The notes beneath the pieces were generated by a model that was given only the letters and a program-made list of their open reading frames with translations, was not told where the DNA came from and did not search any database. A stretch of 64,000 nt of DNA, taken from NCBI GenBank assembly GCA_022419385.1, contig JAJUBI010000003.1:4650001-4714000 (forward strand). Reading direction: 5' to 3'. The position numbers and the translations under genes were made by a program. Shown here one piece after another: positions 1-11,939 of this stretch; position 1 is the first letter of the stretch, and every line of letters starts with the position of its first letter. The stretch is from Paraconiothyrium sp. Pb-2020 (Eukaryota > Ascomycota > Dothideomycetes > Pleosporales > Didymosphaeriaceae).

Positions 1-1623
1 CACACAACATAACAAAAGTAGAAAGTAAGTAAGATCTATACAAATCGCAGGAAACAGTCGAAACGCCCCTTCGCACGAGATGCGCGACGCCTCGCTCCAA
101 TCTAGTCCCATCGCATAGCACCTACCATGAGTATACTGCAGAGACAGTCTAAAACTGTGTTCTAGCCCTTCTTCCTCAAACATACACCCCACGGCTTACC
201 TACCCAATATTTTAATATACCCGATGTAGAAATGCCCAGCGTGGTACATCGAATGCAGTCAGACTATCGAAAACCCACTTCCGCGCGGTCTCGCACGTGT
301 CCCGCGGACCAGAGTTTGGTCCAGCGGACAAAGGCGCGCTGCACATGCGGAAAGGGCAGGAAACGAAAGGCATCGATTGCAGAGAGGCGCAGGCAGGAGT
401 ATGGCGTGGGCTGGTGCGTAATGCGCAACGTCTGTTGCGGTTGCAGGGCTACTCAGGTACTTTGGGTGTGCAGGTGCTCGGGTGGCGAGGAAAGCACGTG
501 TTGAACCCGGGGCCAAGGGTGGGAAGGCCCGCGTACCTGGGTAAGAGTGCGCGTAGTCTATAGAAACATAGCTGCGCTGCTAGACGGCAAATGCGGCTCC
601 ATTACCTCTTCTCTCACGGGCAGCTTGTATCGCTGCATGCCTAGATGCCTGTTTCTCGTCATCACTGACCTTCCACAAGCGGCAACTACGTGCAGGAGGC
701 GGGAAGTGTTGAAACCAGGCGGGTCCAGCAATAATCAATCTCTATCTCATTGGCCGGGCGAGATGTGGCCGTGATGACAATTGGGTGTGTTCCTGTGGAT
801 GTTGGTGGCGTGGTGGAGAGAAGTGAGACGGGGCTCGGGCAGGGGCCAATGGGAGGGGTGGTATTAGCAAGGCGAACGAAGAGCACCCGCGACCAAAAAG
901 CGGGTCGTGAACTACCAGTAGGTATACAAGTTGTGTAGGGAAGCCCGCTTGGTTCGAAACCTCAAGTTTACGTTAAAGACACACTTGTACGACGCGGACA
1001 GCCTCATTGGCGTTGCTAGCATAAAGCGGTCACTGCTTCATCTCTGCAACTTGAGCAGACGGTGGAACTTATTGAAGTCTAACTAACCATTTAGAAGGTC
1101 AGCCTGTATATTATGTTTTTGTCGGCTTTGCGTAGAGTAGCTAGTAAGTGGATGGGATAAATTGCTCTGCCTTGTTAGCACGTTTCTCGTAACTTGCTAC
1201 TTGTGTGTAGCAGATGTCTCATCAAACATGCCTATGGTAGGTATGCATTGCTTTACCGCAACCTGCATAATCCTCCGGATTTTCAACTGCACGTACATAG
1301 GGAGTATGTCGCGAATCCAAACATAACTGATCTAACATACGAGATCCAGGCCGCTTCCGCATGCGATCGCTCGTGTTCCCATATGACCATCCACTTAAAC
1401 ATGTCGCCCCGCCCGAGGCTGGCACCATACACAGGGTTTCCCAGCCTAACAGAACGCGACTTCGACGCCACCACCAAATACGATCCCCAATTTGGCCCCC
1501 TGGCGTCCAGGACTACGGTGCAGAAGCAACCTTGTTCGATAAGCATGGTTGCTACCCCGCCTCTGTAAGGTATATAGGTTGCAACAGTTAGCCTTGCACA
1601 CCTGGTTTTAAGTTTAAGTCAAT
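1..1623. other. No supported gene (left edge of window)
   Basis: Only short overlapping reading frames without recognisable protein features are present, on both strands. A stretch near 945-955 resembles a tRNA T-loop, but no matching cloverleaf can be drawn. The right part is presumably the promoter and leader of the CFEM gene. Confidence 0.5.
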
Positions 1624-2461
1624 ATGCCCTCCCTAATCACAGCCTTACTCGCCCTCCTCGTCCTCCCGACTCTCACGAATACACAGTCCGCAACGAGCTC
1701 AACGACAGCCAATCTACCACAGTGCGGCGTAAGTTCCCCTCTTCTACTACATGCCTCCACGACTAATCTCCAAAGCAAACCTGTGTCGTCAACTCCCTCA
1801 ACCAGTACGCAGAATTCGGCTGCACGAGCGCCCAAAACACAACTTGTCTGTGCGATGCACAAAACTTCAGTAATGGGATAAGAGACTGTTCGGAGCAGGC
1901 TTGTGCGAGCCAGAGCGATGCTGCGCTAGTGTTGGCGTACTTGAGTGATTTGTGTAATGGTACGAGTATACATCTTTACCAAGCGAAGAGAGTGCTAATA
2001 GTATAGGTACCGATATCTTGAGTAGCGGCAGTAGCACTGCCACAGCTGTGGCCAGTACGAGTGGAAGGGCGACAAGTACGACAGGCTTGTCGACCGGTGG
2101 TACTGCTGCGAGTGGCAGTGGCAGTTCTGTGGAGACTGTGTATGTCACGACAACTCCTAACTCGAACGCAAACTCTTCGCTTTCTACGGCGGCAAAGGCT
2201 GGGATAGGCGTTGGGGCTTCAGTCGGGGCATTACTTTTCATCGGCGGTCTCGTCTTTGTCGTGAGACGGATAATGCACCCTAAAGATAGTGGTGTAGTGA
2301 GAGGAGATGCGGCGCCGACGATGCAGACGAAACCCGAACTTGATAGTGTGGAGAAGACTGAGCTGATGACTGCGGCGAATGCGCATGAGATAGGGGGAAG
2401 AGAGAGGGAGCGGATATATGAGTTGCCTGCACGTCGTAATTTGGAGGATGACAGGGTTTGA
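1624..2461 (+). CDS. CFEM-domain single-pass membrane protein
   Basis: Three exons (1624-1728, 1776-1959, 2007-2461) give 247 residues. The protein starts with a hydrophobic signal peptide (about residues 1-21). A CFEM domain follows, with all eight cysteines in the usual order: LPQC, QTC, FGC, TTC-LC, RDC, EQAC, DLC. After it comes a Ser/Thr/Gly-rich linker, one membrane segment near residues 180-205 (GIGVGASVGALLFIGGLVFV) and a charged cytoplasmic tail. CFEM proteins are extracellular and often bind haem or iron, or act at the host or cell-wall interface. The second intron ends in a GCTAAT branch site and TAG. The membrane span plus tail argues against a GPI-anchored form and suggests a receptor or wall-sensor role, which is inference. 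Confidence 0.88.
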
Positions 2462-2751
2462 AGGCGACAAAGTGCCGTGAGTTTGGAACTGTTTCTCGCC
2501 GCAATCTTTAATTTCCCCCCTTCTTCCAGATGCCACTGACATCATCCCAGTTCTAGACATAGACGCGGATCCTCACCACGCCTCCCGAAATCTCAACAAA
2601 TCTCGCTGCCCATAGCACTCACCCACCACCGTGAGGATCATATCAATCGTCACTCTCGTGTTTAGATCCACTTCCTCTACGTGGCGCTCATCCTCGTGAT
2701 CACTGGGTGGTTCACATTCGGCATCGATGGCCCGTCGCTCAGGCACACTGC

Positions 2752-4888
2752 CTATACGGTTGACACAAAGGACCGCACGAACGCTCGCAGCGGTGTCAGG
2801 CGCGGAGCTGTCGCAAGAAGTCCTCGTTGTTCCTGTCCATCGTCTCGTTCAAGAAACGAGCGAGCTTTTAAGGCGAGTTCGGGTGGGAATTTCCGGAGGA
2901 TTTCTACTTCTTGATCTGAGCAATCGCCCTGCAAAGCAGAGGCGAGAAAGGTTAGAAAGGCCGCTGTGTCAATCTCTTCAGCTGCGAGGCCCTCACTAGG
3001 AGCCTCGGCTTCATTTGTTAGAGCTGGATTCTGAGAAGTGACTTCCGTGGCCTGTGAAAGTGGAAGCGCTGTAGGCTCGTCGCAAGAAAAGGTTTCTGCG
3101 CTCGCGAGTGCGGGAGGTTGCCCTGTTTGATCCTTCTGTCGCTGTTGCTGTGTCGCTGGTTGTTTATCCTGCTGCGATTGCAACGGCGTCGCGATCCTGC
3201 TCCCATTTGTCTTCCCTCCCTGCGCAGCTCGCAACGCTGCCTTCCGATGCGCCTCTTGTCGTCCTTTGTTTATCTGGCATATCGGGTCTCTGCACCACTT
3301 GCCATTGTGCCGGTGGCGTGGGCTTTGGCGCGGCTCTACGTGGGATTGTTTTTCTCTAAGCTGGTGGGCTGGTATTTTGCGGTCTGGAATGGCTTCTGTG
3401 ACGAGGTTATCTCCAAGTTGGGCGAGTAGGCGGGCACGTGCTGCTTCTAGGTCGGCCGGCGTGTCTTCGTCTTGGGGCTCATCGTCTTGCAATTCGCCTT
3501 CATCCTCGGAAATTGACATGTCGTCTTCTTCGTCGTTCTTGTTGGCAGCTTGGGAAGCATGTACTACAGAATCATTTTCGAAAGCTCCGTCTAGCTGGCC
3601 GCCGACGTCCGTGGGCGGTTCATAGTCTTCCTCGCCGTCATCTTCTTGACCATCTTTGAGGTCGTGCCGTTGTTCTTCTGGCAGAAATCTGCTCTCTTCC
3701 GCTTGAGATCCCTCGCCATTCTCGTTCTCGTCTTGCTCGTCTTCATCAACACCCTCTCCCTCGACTTGCCAATCTTCTACAACGCATTCTTCCTCGACTC
3801 CATCTGCATCTCGACGCTCCCCGCTTCGCAGACGGATGCTCAGTAGGCTTGCTTTGTGCCCTAGCTCCCTAATGCGACCAACCTTGTAGTAGTCCAAGGT
3901 CCCCTTTTCCCCAGCCAAAGCTAGCAGCGTCCAGATCCAGCTGCTCTTCTGCTTTGATATAGTGTCTCCCGTGATCAGCACTTCCGAAACATACTCCAAT
4001 GTGCGATAGAGGCTCTTGTCGTCAATCTGAGCCACCAACGCCGGCGTAGGGTATTGATTGTCAAACGCATACCGCCAGTCGCTCTTGTAATACGGTACCC
4101 TCACGTTCGCGTACTTCTCCGGATTTGCTTTCACCAAAGCAGCCAGCTCCTTTGGATCAGCGGTGGCCAGGGTGCTCCGAAGAGATTTGTAGCGCCGAAG
4201 CAGGGACCGGTAGTATGCGTCTTGCGGATCGATGTCATCCTCGTACTGTGACCAGTCCTCGTCCTCGTAGTACTCTGCGTCCATGTCCTCATCCACAGCG
4301 ACCCACGTTCCATCCTGGTACACGGCCCGATGGTCTCCCACGCCGTCATGGTACATTGAGTGATCGCTTTCATTGTTTCGATGCGCTTGCGGCGGTGCGA
4401 CGAGGAGCGTGGGTATGGTAGAAGCTTCGGACCTATCACACAGGTAAGCTGTGTGCTCAATGTCAACGTTGTGAACGGCAGGCATTCGGATGAACTCACC
4501 TCACGCTGCGGAGGTACGCGAGGGCGTCCCTCGTAGTGTCGTCTTCGTCTGAAGCATAGTCGTCGTCCAGGCCTGGAAACATGGTCTGCATGCCGTTCTC
4601 CTTGACTGGGCGGAAGACGCGCCTCGTGTCGCCTGCAACAGCGCTTGCAGAAGTCGCACTCTTCTTTGGTGCATGCTCTTCTCTTGATCGCTTGGTATTT
4701 GGCGCGTCTTCGTGGTCTGCGATAGCAACAGCTTCGAACTTTCGTTTCGCGGGCGGCAGTTCGCTCTTGGCCGGATATTGCGCGGTAAGTGATTGTAAGT
4801 AATCGTCTGGCCGGCGTAGCTTGTTATAAGCCGCGCCATCCTCCGTGACCGCCAGGTTCACGCCGGAATGCGACATGGCTTCCGGCAT
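2752..4888 (-). CDS. Gemin2/SIP1 (Brr1-like) snRNP assembly protein
   Basis: Two exons (4888-4500 and 4432-2752) join at an arginine codon and give 689 residues. The junction restores AYLRSVR-SEAS...TLLVAP, matching the Gemin2 pattern YLRxVxxEAxxxPxVxVA. Further on come YPTPALVAQIDDKSLYRTLEY and SSWIWTLLALAG, which correspond to the Gemin2 segments PLLSIV...VLEYL and RWLYALLACLE. The Gemin2/SIP1 family helps load Sm proteins onto spliceosomal snRNAs. The C-terminal half is a long, acidic, low-complexity Glu/Asp/Gln tail, so the protein is far longer than animal Gemin2 (about 280 residues). The first in-frame ATG is at 4888; a second lies at 4876. The intron is 67 nt (4433-4499). Confidence 0.78.
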
Positions 4889-5442
4889 GTTCGGTCTAGT
4901 TTCGGCGTCTTGTCTGCTATCGCGATTGCTGGCGATGATGAATGGCGCCTGCCGTTCCAAAGTTTTAGTGGGTCAATGTGAGCTTGGGCCACATTGGCAT
5001 ACTTTTGGCGAAATGCGAGGTGACCACACAGTAATCGACACCTCCTACCCGATTCAGCGGCCCATACCATTCATTACCCGATTAGGAAGTTACAAATCCC
5101 ACCATCACTCCCGGAGTGTTCAGCGCTTCTGTTATATCACACAAATATTGTGCTACACCAAGAGCGATGGACTATGGATTCAGCTAAGCTCCATTTTGAT
5201 AAGGAATGGGCCTAATCGCATTGTTGGCCCGCGTAAGCGTTGGTGGTGTTGAGCAGAATCATCTCGTCCGAGGCCCTTCCCATAGCTCATCCACCATGAC
5301 TGCCCTTGTGATCAATCTATCTAGATTACCGTCTACAGCATTATATGCTTTTATTACCGTAGCGTATGTACGATCCGCCCTTCAAATCTTCCATCATTTG
5401 ACAACCATCACACATATGTGCTTCCCTTCTTGCACCCTAGTC
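4889..5442. other. Intergenic, no gene seen
   Basis: This is the 5' flank of the Gemin2-like gene and the 3' flank of the next minus-strand gene. I see no reading frame with protein-like composition here. Confidence 0.5.
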
Positions 5443-6526
5443 CTACGGCTCGCGTACCGCACCCACCGCTGCGGCATCCCCACCAGGGCTACCTTCTCCC
5501 AGCCCGCACTTTCTCGCCAACCTCCTGCCCTCCTCCCTCCCTACATACCCCTCTCCCTCCCTCCTCAGATCCTTGTCTCCCAAAAACCACGCACACTCAT
5601 CCGCCATCACCCCAATCAGCCCGTTCAATTGAAACGTCTCTCCGTTTCGGAAAATCTCCACCTTCCTCTCGCCGGGGATAAAGCCCTTCTCCATGACGCG
5701 GACCGTGAAGTGTTTCGTTTGGATCATGAGGCCGGGCTGACGGCCGCTACTATCGAAAGGGCCCTCGAAGCGGATGATGAGGGTGAAGTTGTCCGAGGTC
5801 ATCATCTGGTGCGTGGGTTTGCTGGATTTGAGGCGCGAGTGGTAGTGGCCCATTGCGGCGCAGACGGGGGTTGTATCGCTGGGGAATGTTAGTTCATCGT
5901 CTTCCTTTAAAAGCAGGGGTTACTCACGTGTACTCTTTATACGGAAGCCTATCTAGCGACGTCCAAGGGCTATACGTTAGGGGATGTATAAGCGTGGGTT
6001 TGTTGGCCTCGACGGGTTTGATGGCCTTGATGGGTTGGCTGGTCCAGGGGGTACTCGCAGGCTGTTTCTGAGGGCCATGATCAACAGTTGTATCGCTCTT
6101 CGCCAAAAGAGACCCAAAGAATGCAGCCTCCTTCGACACAAATCTTCGGTCCGGCGCCTCCTCGCGTGCCCAGTCATCCTCCGTTATCATGAAGTCGTTG
6201 GATTCTGGGTCCAAGTTCTTCGGTAAACCATATGCGACTTTCATCTTGAAGATTCCTCTTGTTAAACCATCCATAGAGGTGTTGATTACCAATTCTCCGT
6301 TTTGGCTTGACGTCTTCTCGATGTCGTCTCTGGAGTCATTCTGTGCTACTTCGTCGGAGCGTCGATTCGATACATAGCTTTCCGTCCACGTTATTATCTT
6401 ACCTGCCTCATTCGCGGTGTAAGACCATCCGACTAGTGTGGAATCAGAAGAGCTTCTACTCTCTCGAGGATGCGACGGCGAGACCCGCCCGGAATCCAAG
6501 GGAGCGTAGGCGTCGTGATTATTCAT
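5443..6526 (-). CDS. Hypothetical protein, two exons
   Basis: Exons 6526-5928 and 5878-5443 join across a 49-nt GTGAGT...CCCCAG intron and give 344 residues. The first ATG (6526) begins MNNHDAYAPLDSG. The N-terminal two thirds are hydrophilic and poorly structured; a short Pro/Lys-rich repeat-like patch (QPIKAIKPVEANKP) sits near residue 180. The second exon carries a compact beta-rich segment (NFTLIIRFEGPFD, GLMIQTKHFTVRVMEKGFIP, KVEIFRNGETFQLNGLIGVM) followed by an acidic/basic tail. I do not recognise the family. The even codon quality across the junction makes a real gene likely. Confidence 0.6.
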
Positions 6527-7471
6527 GACGGCGGCTTTCGTACAGTACTTGAGAGCACCTAGGTTTTGGATACCTTTCCTGGAGTTACACAATGTAGTCG
6601 AAGTTCTGACCTAGCGCAGTAGTGGTTTTCTGAAGAGGATGCAGTCGTATGTCCTAACAGTACAATTTTAATATGGTATAGCACGCTTCTATGATCCTAC
6701 TTCAGTGCGGCAGTAGTCGAATAGATAGATAGACAGAAGAGGAAGTCATGTTTCGTGTTCAGATTATTTAAAAGGGGTTGTTATGGGTTGAGATATCATA
6801 CCAAAGTTACATTAGTAGGCGAAATGTCATTTTACTGCGACCCATGGTTCCAACGGACAACACCCACATTCGAGTGGGTGGCCTTCAATACCAGGGACTG
6901 CGACGCATGCTATCATGTTGTCTCATGGTCGCAAGCCTTTCGTTTGCTACTTTGGGAACAAGCTGATCTCCATGAGGTTTTGCCTGGATTGTTAGGTCGT
7001 CGGATGCGGAGTGAATCCCATCTCCCGATCCGACGATCTCCACGAAGTTATTTGACAGCGTTTCGCAATCGCTTCTGACTCTATTCCCTATTTACTATTG
7101 CATTGGTTAGTAATCTAGCTTTGTGACTAGTTCGTGCAGGCGGCGTCCGGGATTGAACAGTTTGCTGACGAATCCGCTTTTGGCGAGCTGTTGGTAACCC
7201 GCTAAGGGCTCCGCGCGTGTGAAGCATTCGTAAGTTGTAGAAAACTACGCACGTGTTCGGTATACTGATCTTTCTGCTTTAGGCCTCTTCACTCCGCAAT
7301 TTTGGGGCGCAACAATTTTGTGCTTCCGCACGCTGGCGACAGCGGTAATTATCTCTAATAAACAAAAACATATAAAACTTATATGTAGAGGTGCCGTGCA
7401 AAGCTCAACAAGAAGCATCACAACTTGTCCAACTCGACGAATATTCTATTGACATCCAAACATCCATTACA
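6527..7471. other. Intergenic, with probable TATA element near 7369
   Basis: No convincing gene. A 107-residue frame at 6755-7078 has no recognisable motif. Near 7369 the plus strand reads ACATATAAAACTT, a plausible TATA element about 100 nt before the peroxiredoxin-like start codon. Confidence 0.4.
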
Positions 7472-8179
7472 ATGACGACCACTCTTGCCTCCAAGCTGGA
7501 AGCCGTGACAGCCGACTTCAATGCAAAGGTCCCGGCTGCAGTTTCCGATACGCTCGACGCCGCAATAGAAGATGCAAAAGAAAAGTTTGCTGTCCCAGTC
7601 AACGTGATCAAGACTGGCGAAGCCTTTCCTTCGTTCACTCTACCGAACGCAACGGGGACGCCGGTCTCAAGCGCCAGTCTCTTGGCTAATGGACCTCTTC
7701 TAATTACTTTCTATCGTGGCAACTGGTGCCCATACTGCAATGTCGCCCTCCACGGACTCCAGGAACGGCTCGATGACTTCAAGGCGCAGGGGGTCCAGCT
7801 TGTCGCCATCTCGCCTGAACTCCCTGATGCTTCGTTGTCCACGCAAGAGAAGAACGAGCTTCAATTCCCTGTGCTCTCCGATGAGGGCAACAAGCTTGCG
7901 CGAGAGCTTGGAATCGTCTGGAAGCAACCCGATAGCATGAAGCCAATATTCCAGCAATTCGGTCTTGTAAGTTGACAGCTTCGTACTCTAGAAGGACGCG
8001 CAGCTAACATGGTTTCTCAGGACCTACAAAAGCAGAATGGTGATGACACGTTCGAAGTGCCAATACCAGCTACCTTCTTGGTGGACAAGGACGGCATTCT
8101 TAGCAACTTGTATCTCGAAGCGGACTACAAGAAGAGAGTTGAGCCAGCCACTTTGCTGGAATGGATTGCGCAGTTGTAA
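7472..8179 (+). CDS. Peroxiredoxin-like AhpC/TSA-family protein
   Basis: Exons 7472-7966 and 8021-8179 give 217 residues of a thioredoxin-fold peroxiredoxin-like protein. The active-site region reads FYRGNWCPYCN, with Cys86 and Cys89 forming a CXXC pair, preceded by FPSFTLPNATG and followed by LVAISPE and FPVLSDEGNKLARELGI. The C-terminal exon supplies the conserved PIPATFLVDKDGIL strand. This subgroup reduces peroxides or protein disulphides; the CPYC pair is more thioredoxin-like than the single peroxidatic Cys of classical 2-Cys enzymes. No signal peptide, so probably cytosolic. I chose the ATG at 7472 (MTTTLAS) because the frame upstream has no ATG. The intron is 54 nt with a GCTAAC branch site. 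Confidence 0.9.
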
Positions 8180-8857
8180 TGGACAGCAGAGCGTCATACA
8201 TGGGTGGTTCTAAGGTGTGTGCAAATGGGTGAAGCTTTCGTGTTGATAGATTCCATAGGCGGTGTACGTAGATAGAATTCCAATTGCCTTAACCTTCACA
8301 TAGCTCTTGCCAGAATATTTATCTCGAGATGATGGCCAGCCCCTCGCATGATCATCGAACGAACCCTGGAGCCTTCCGGCCGCGGATGCGGTGCGCATGC
8401 AGCTCCATGCGTAGGCGGATCGCCAAGGTGAAGTATATGACGTCAATGGCAGAGGGCAGCGCGCAGCAAATGAGTCCACAGTGGAGTTGAAGGGCCCTGG
8501 AACAAAGCGTGGAATTGGCTGAATCTATGTGATTGCTGAAAGCAGCGAATTATTGTATGATGCTGTGTGGGTCATCCTGGGGCGACTTCCCCAGCTTTCC
8601 CCCGTGCTAGATGGCGCGCTAAGGAGCTTGGGCCACAGCCAGGATGGAAGGAGCACCTGAGAGCTTCCCCTCAGTCACCGCGCAGCTGGTTACACAGCAT
8701 TGAAGTAGCAGACGCAGACGGAGAGCCGCTCACATACAGTCCACACTCCCCCGCCATCACCACAACACCTCGCCTCCATCCTCCATCTTCGTCCGCAACA
8801 GCTCGCGTGAGCTTCCATTGACTCTGACGTCAATTACCTGAGCCAGAGACCGTCGCA
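8180..8857. other. Intergenic, no gene seen
   Basis: 3' flank of the peroxiredoxin-like gene and 5' leader of the NIPSNAP gene. Pyrimidine-rich CACC/CTCC runs at 8735-8800 look like a leader. No protein-like frame. Confidence 0.45.
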
Positions 8858-10022
8858 ATGCTCGCCCGTCGTGCTGGTGCTGGTCTGCGCAGCGCTCTCC
8901 CCACGCAGCACGCGACTGCCGCCGTCAATTCGCGCTGCTTCACAGCGTACGCCGCAGCCCAGAGCCACAAGGCCCCTGCCCTCGCCGATGTCAAGCCCGA
9001 TGGAGCGGCCGAATTCAATACACGACAAAAAGAGTACCGTGAGGGCTTGATAGCCGCTCAAAAGAAGAAGGAGCAAAGAGAAAGTCAGTCATATTCCTCT
9101 GGTAATCTGTCTGCGTCTGGTAATTCTGCTGGCGAAAGGTCTGGTTTGGGTGCCCTCGGATCACTAACATCTTCCAATGCAGAAGACGCTCGTGCACAGG
9201 ATCACGATGGCGACAAGAAGAAGGGTGGTGCATTGAAGTCGCTCATCTATGGCACGCCTGAGGGGCGCGAGCTCGACAAGGACATCGAGCGGAGCTTCTC
9301 ACAGGTTCTTGCCCGAGGCAAATACGTGCATTCCATCGTCTTCCATGAGGTCAAGCCAGACAAGGTCGACGAGTACACGGAGCTCGTTGGCAACTGGTAC
9401 CCTAGGGTGGCATCGATGCCAGAGAACAAGGTGCATCTGGTTGGCAGTTGGAGAACCGAGGTTGGCGACTGTGACACCTTCGGTAAGGACTCACCAATTG
9501 TGCGAAGACAGCAGCGTTCTAATCAACCCTCCCACAGTACACATCTGGGAGTACCAGCGGTACGAAGGCTACCACGCCTCACTCAACGCCATTCAGCACC
9601 ACCCCGAATTTCCCGAATTCGATTCTAAGCTAAAGCACCTAATCAACTCGAAGCGAACCTCGCTGATGCAAGAGTTCTCGTTCTGGCCGACGACTCCGCC
9701 ACGCCAGCTAGGAGGCCTCTTCGAGCTCAGGTCCTACACGCTTCATCCCGGCAACCTCCTCGAGTGGGAGACACACTGGAGGCGGGGCCTGAAGGCACGT
9801 CGGGAAGTCATGGAGGGCGTGGGTGCGTGGTTCGTGCAGATTGGCGAGCTGAACACGGTGCACCACCTGTGGCAGTTCGCCAATCTCGAGGAGCGCAAAG
9901 TTCGCCGCGAACAAAGCTGGAGCGTCGAGGGCTGGGGTGAAACGGTACACAAGACTGTACCGCTGATCCAAGAGATGAAGAGCCGGATTTTGATCCCTTG
10001 CCCATGGAGCCCGGTAGCATAA
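8858..10022 (+). CDS. NIPSNAP family protein, probably mitochondrial
   Basis: Best model: exons 8858-9083, 9183-9482 and 9538-10022, 336 residues. The N-terminus (MLARRAGAGLRSALPTQHA) is Arg/Ala-rich and lacks acids, like a mitochondrial presequence. NIPSNAP hallmarks follow: YVHSIVFHEVKPDKVDEY, VGSWRTEVGDCDTFVHIWEY, RYEGYHASL, and a second half-repeat with GLFELRSYTLHPGNLLEWE and VHHLWQFANLEERK. NIPSNAP proteins have two ferredoxin-like dimer folds and act in mitochondrial quality control. The first intron (9084-9182) is exactly 99 nt, has no stop and has CACTAAC plus TGCAG signals, so retention would add 33 residues in frame. The second intron (9483-9537) is certain because it restores the VHIWEY motif. 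Confidence 0.88.
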
Positions 10023-10454
10023 GCGACGCGCACATTTGTGATATTTCGAGTTGTGGTGGAAGAAGGCCTAAGTCAGTTCAGGCGGGTGAATCATGTTCAG
10101 GCGCAGAAAGGTTTTCTTGTAGTATAACTCCACTCCGGGCAATGGCTTTGTCCGGGTAAAGAAGCGTCTGGTAGTATCATGCAGCAAGCAAATCGATCGA
10201 TATGCTCCAACGACACTTGCTCGATTCGTTGCAGCAGTTCCACAGAGCTGTCGGCACGTGCACGCGTGCCATGATTCAAGCGAGCCAGACTTTTGTTTTC
10301 GCCAGACCCCACCCCACGTCATCACCATTACAAGCTAAACGCGAAACCTGGATCGAAACCCTGAAATTGTGCGATCACCATCAACTGCTCTCCTACATAC
10401 TTCACCTCGTTCTGCACTGTTGCGGCGCGATAAACACGATATACACTCACCATT
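10023..10454. other. Intergenic and 5' leader, no gene seen
   Basis: Region between the NIPSNAP stop and the phosphotransferase start. No protein-like frame on either strand. Confidence 0.45.
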
Positions 10455-11939
10455 ATGGTGTACGTACGGCAGGACAAGCTCCCGAAGCTTCAGGAGTACA
10501 AGTACTCTGGGGTCGACCACAGTCTGGTTTCGCGATATGTCTTGAAGCCCTTCTACACCCATGTGGTGATAAACTGCTTCCCGATGTGGAGGTAGTATAA
10601 TGGTTTGCGATGACGAATACATGTAACTAACGCGTAGACAGGCCGAATCTGGTGAGTTTCTTCGCATCCGAAACACCTCGTTGAACGATACCAAACCCCG
10701 CACAAGCAGACGCGTCGAAGACAAGTACGCTGACAAAGATGCATAGATCACGCTGTCTGGATTCGGTTTCGTCGTCGCGAACTTCCTGACAATGCTGTGG
10801 TACACGCCGACGCTTGATCAGGATTGCCCGCCGTGGGTGTACGCAAGCTGGGCGATAGGACTGTTCTTGTATCAGACGTTCGATGCGGTGGATGGTAGCC
10901 AGGCAAGGAGAACACATCAGAGTGGGCCGCTAGGAGAGCTGTTCGACCACGGTGTCGATGCGATCAATACGACGTTGGAGGTCTTGCTGTTCTCGGCTGC
11001 AATGAACCTGGGTCAGGGCTGGAAGACGGTGCTCACGCTGTTTGCTTGTGAGTAGAGTAAATATTTGACAGGATCATCTAGCTAACGGCACTACAGCGCT
11101 CTTGACGTTCTACGTCCAGACATGGGAGGAGTACCACACGCATGTGCTTACGCTCGGCCTGATCTCCGGACCTGTCGAAGGTATTCTCACGCTTTGCTTC
11201 GTATACGCAGCCACGGCCATTCTCGGAGGCGGCAGTTACTGGCAGAGATCATTGCTCGAGAGCATCGGCGTGCAGAACTACGACTTCATCCCCGACGTCC
11301 TTTACAACCTAGCCTGGAACGAATGGTACATGGTTTACGGCACCGTGGTGCTCGTTTTCAATACTGTCTCCAGGTACGTCCGTCTCTTCCCCGCGCATCC
11401 ATCTCAAATTCTAACCAACCCAAAGTGCCCTTAATGTAATGAAGGCCCGCCGTGCCCGTGGCCAACGCACTCGCGTCGCCCTCCTCGGCCTCCTCACCTT
11501 CGCCGCCGCCTGGGTTCTCATCCCCGCCTACCTCTACCTTCAACCCATAATCCTACACCACCATCTCGTCCCCTTCATCTTCTACGCCGGCCTCGTAAAC
11601 GCCTATTCCGTCGGCCGCATGATCATTTCGCATCTCACAAAATCCCGCTTCCCCCGCGGCAACGTGCTCATCTACCCTCTCATCTACGGTGTCGCCGACT
11701 CCCTCGGTCCGTTCCTGCAAGCCAAACTTGGTTTCGGCTGGCCGAGTGCGCTGGGCGACGATGTGTATCAGGTTGCGTTCGTGTTCATGTGTCTGGGCCT
11801 GGCGATTGGCGTCCACGGTAGCTTCGTGATTGATGTCATCTGGACGATTTGCGATTATCTGGATATTTGGTGCTTGACTATTAAGTATCCGCATCAGCCG
11901 GTGAAGGAGAATGAGGAGGAGGTGAAGAAGGGGCAGTGA
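10455..11939 (+). CDS. sn-1,2-diacylglycerol choline/ethanolamine phosphotransferase
   Basis: Five exons (10455-10591, 10642-10651, 10747-11047, 11097-11373, 11426-11939) give 412 residues. The CDP-alcohol phosphotransferase signature DG(x2)AR(x8)G(x3)D(x3)D is complete, read as DGSQARR...GPLGELFDHGVDAIN from residue 98. This integral ER enzyme transfers phosphocholine or phosphoethanolamine from CDP-alcohol to diacylglycerol in the Kennedy pathway. Multiple membrane helices follow, including VLTLFASLLTFYVQ and LLGLLTFAAAWVLIPAYLYL, and the tail is charged (KENEEEVKKGQ). Exon 2 is only 10 nt, coding part of RPNL; it is needed to connect FPMW to ITLSGFGF. Relatives usually read WMAPN here, so the junction deserves RNA support. 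Choline versus ethanolamine preference cannot be told from sequence. Confidence 0.88.
10642..10651 (+). other. 10-nt microexon of the phosphotransferase gene
   Basis: Bordered by GTAGACAG before and GTGAGT after. Including it joins ...FPMW (exon 1) to ITLSGF (exon 3) through RPNL in the correct frame. Skipping it shifts the frame. Confidence 0.6.

Noticed and set aside
900..960. tRNA-like T-loop (GGTTCGAAACC)
   Set aside because: The T stem has a mismatch and no acceptor, D or anticodon stems fit around it.
6755..7078. 107-residue plus-strand frame
   Set aside because: No recognisable motif and no supporting splice structure or neighbour context.
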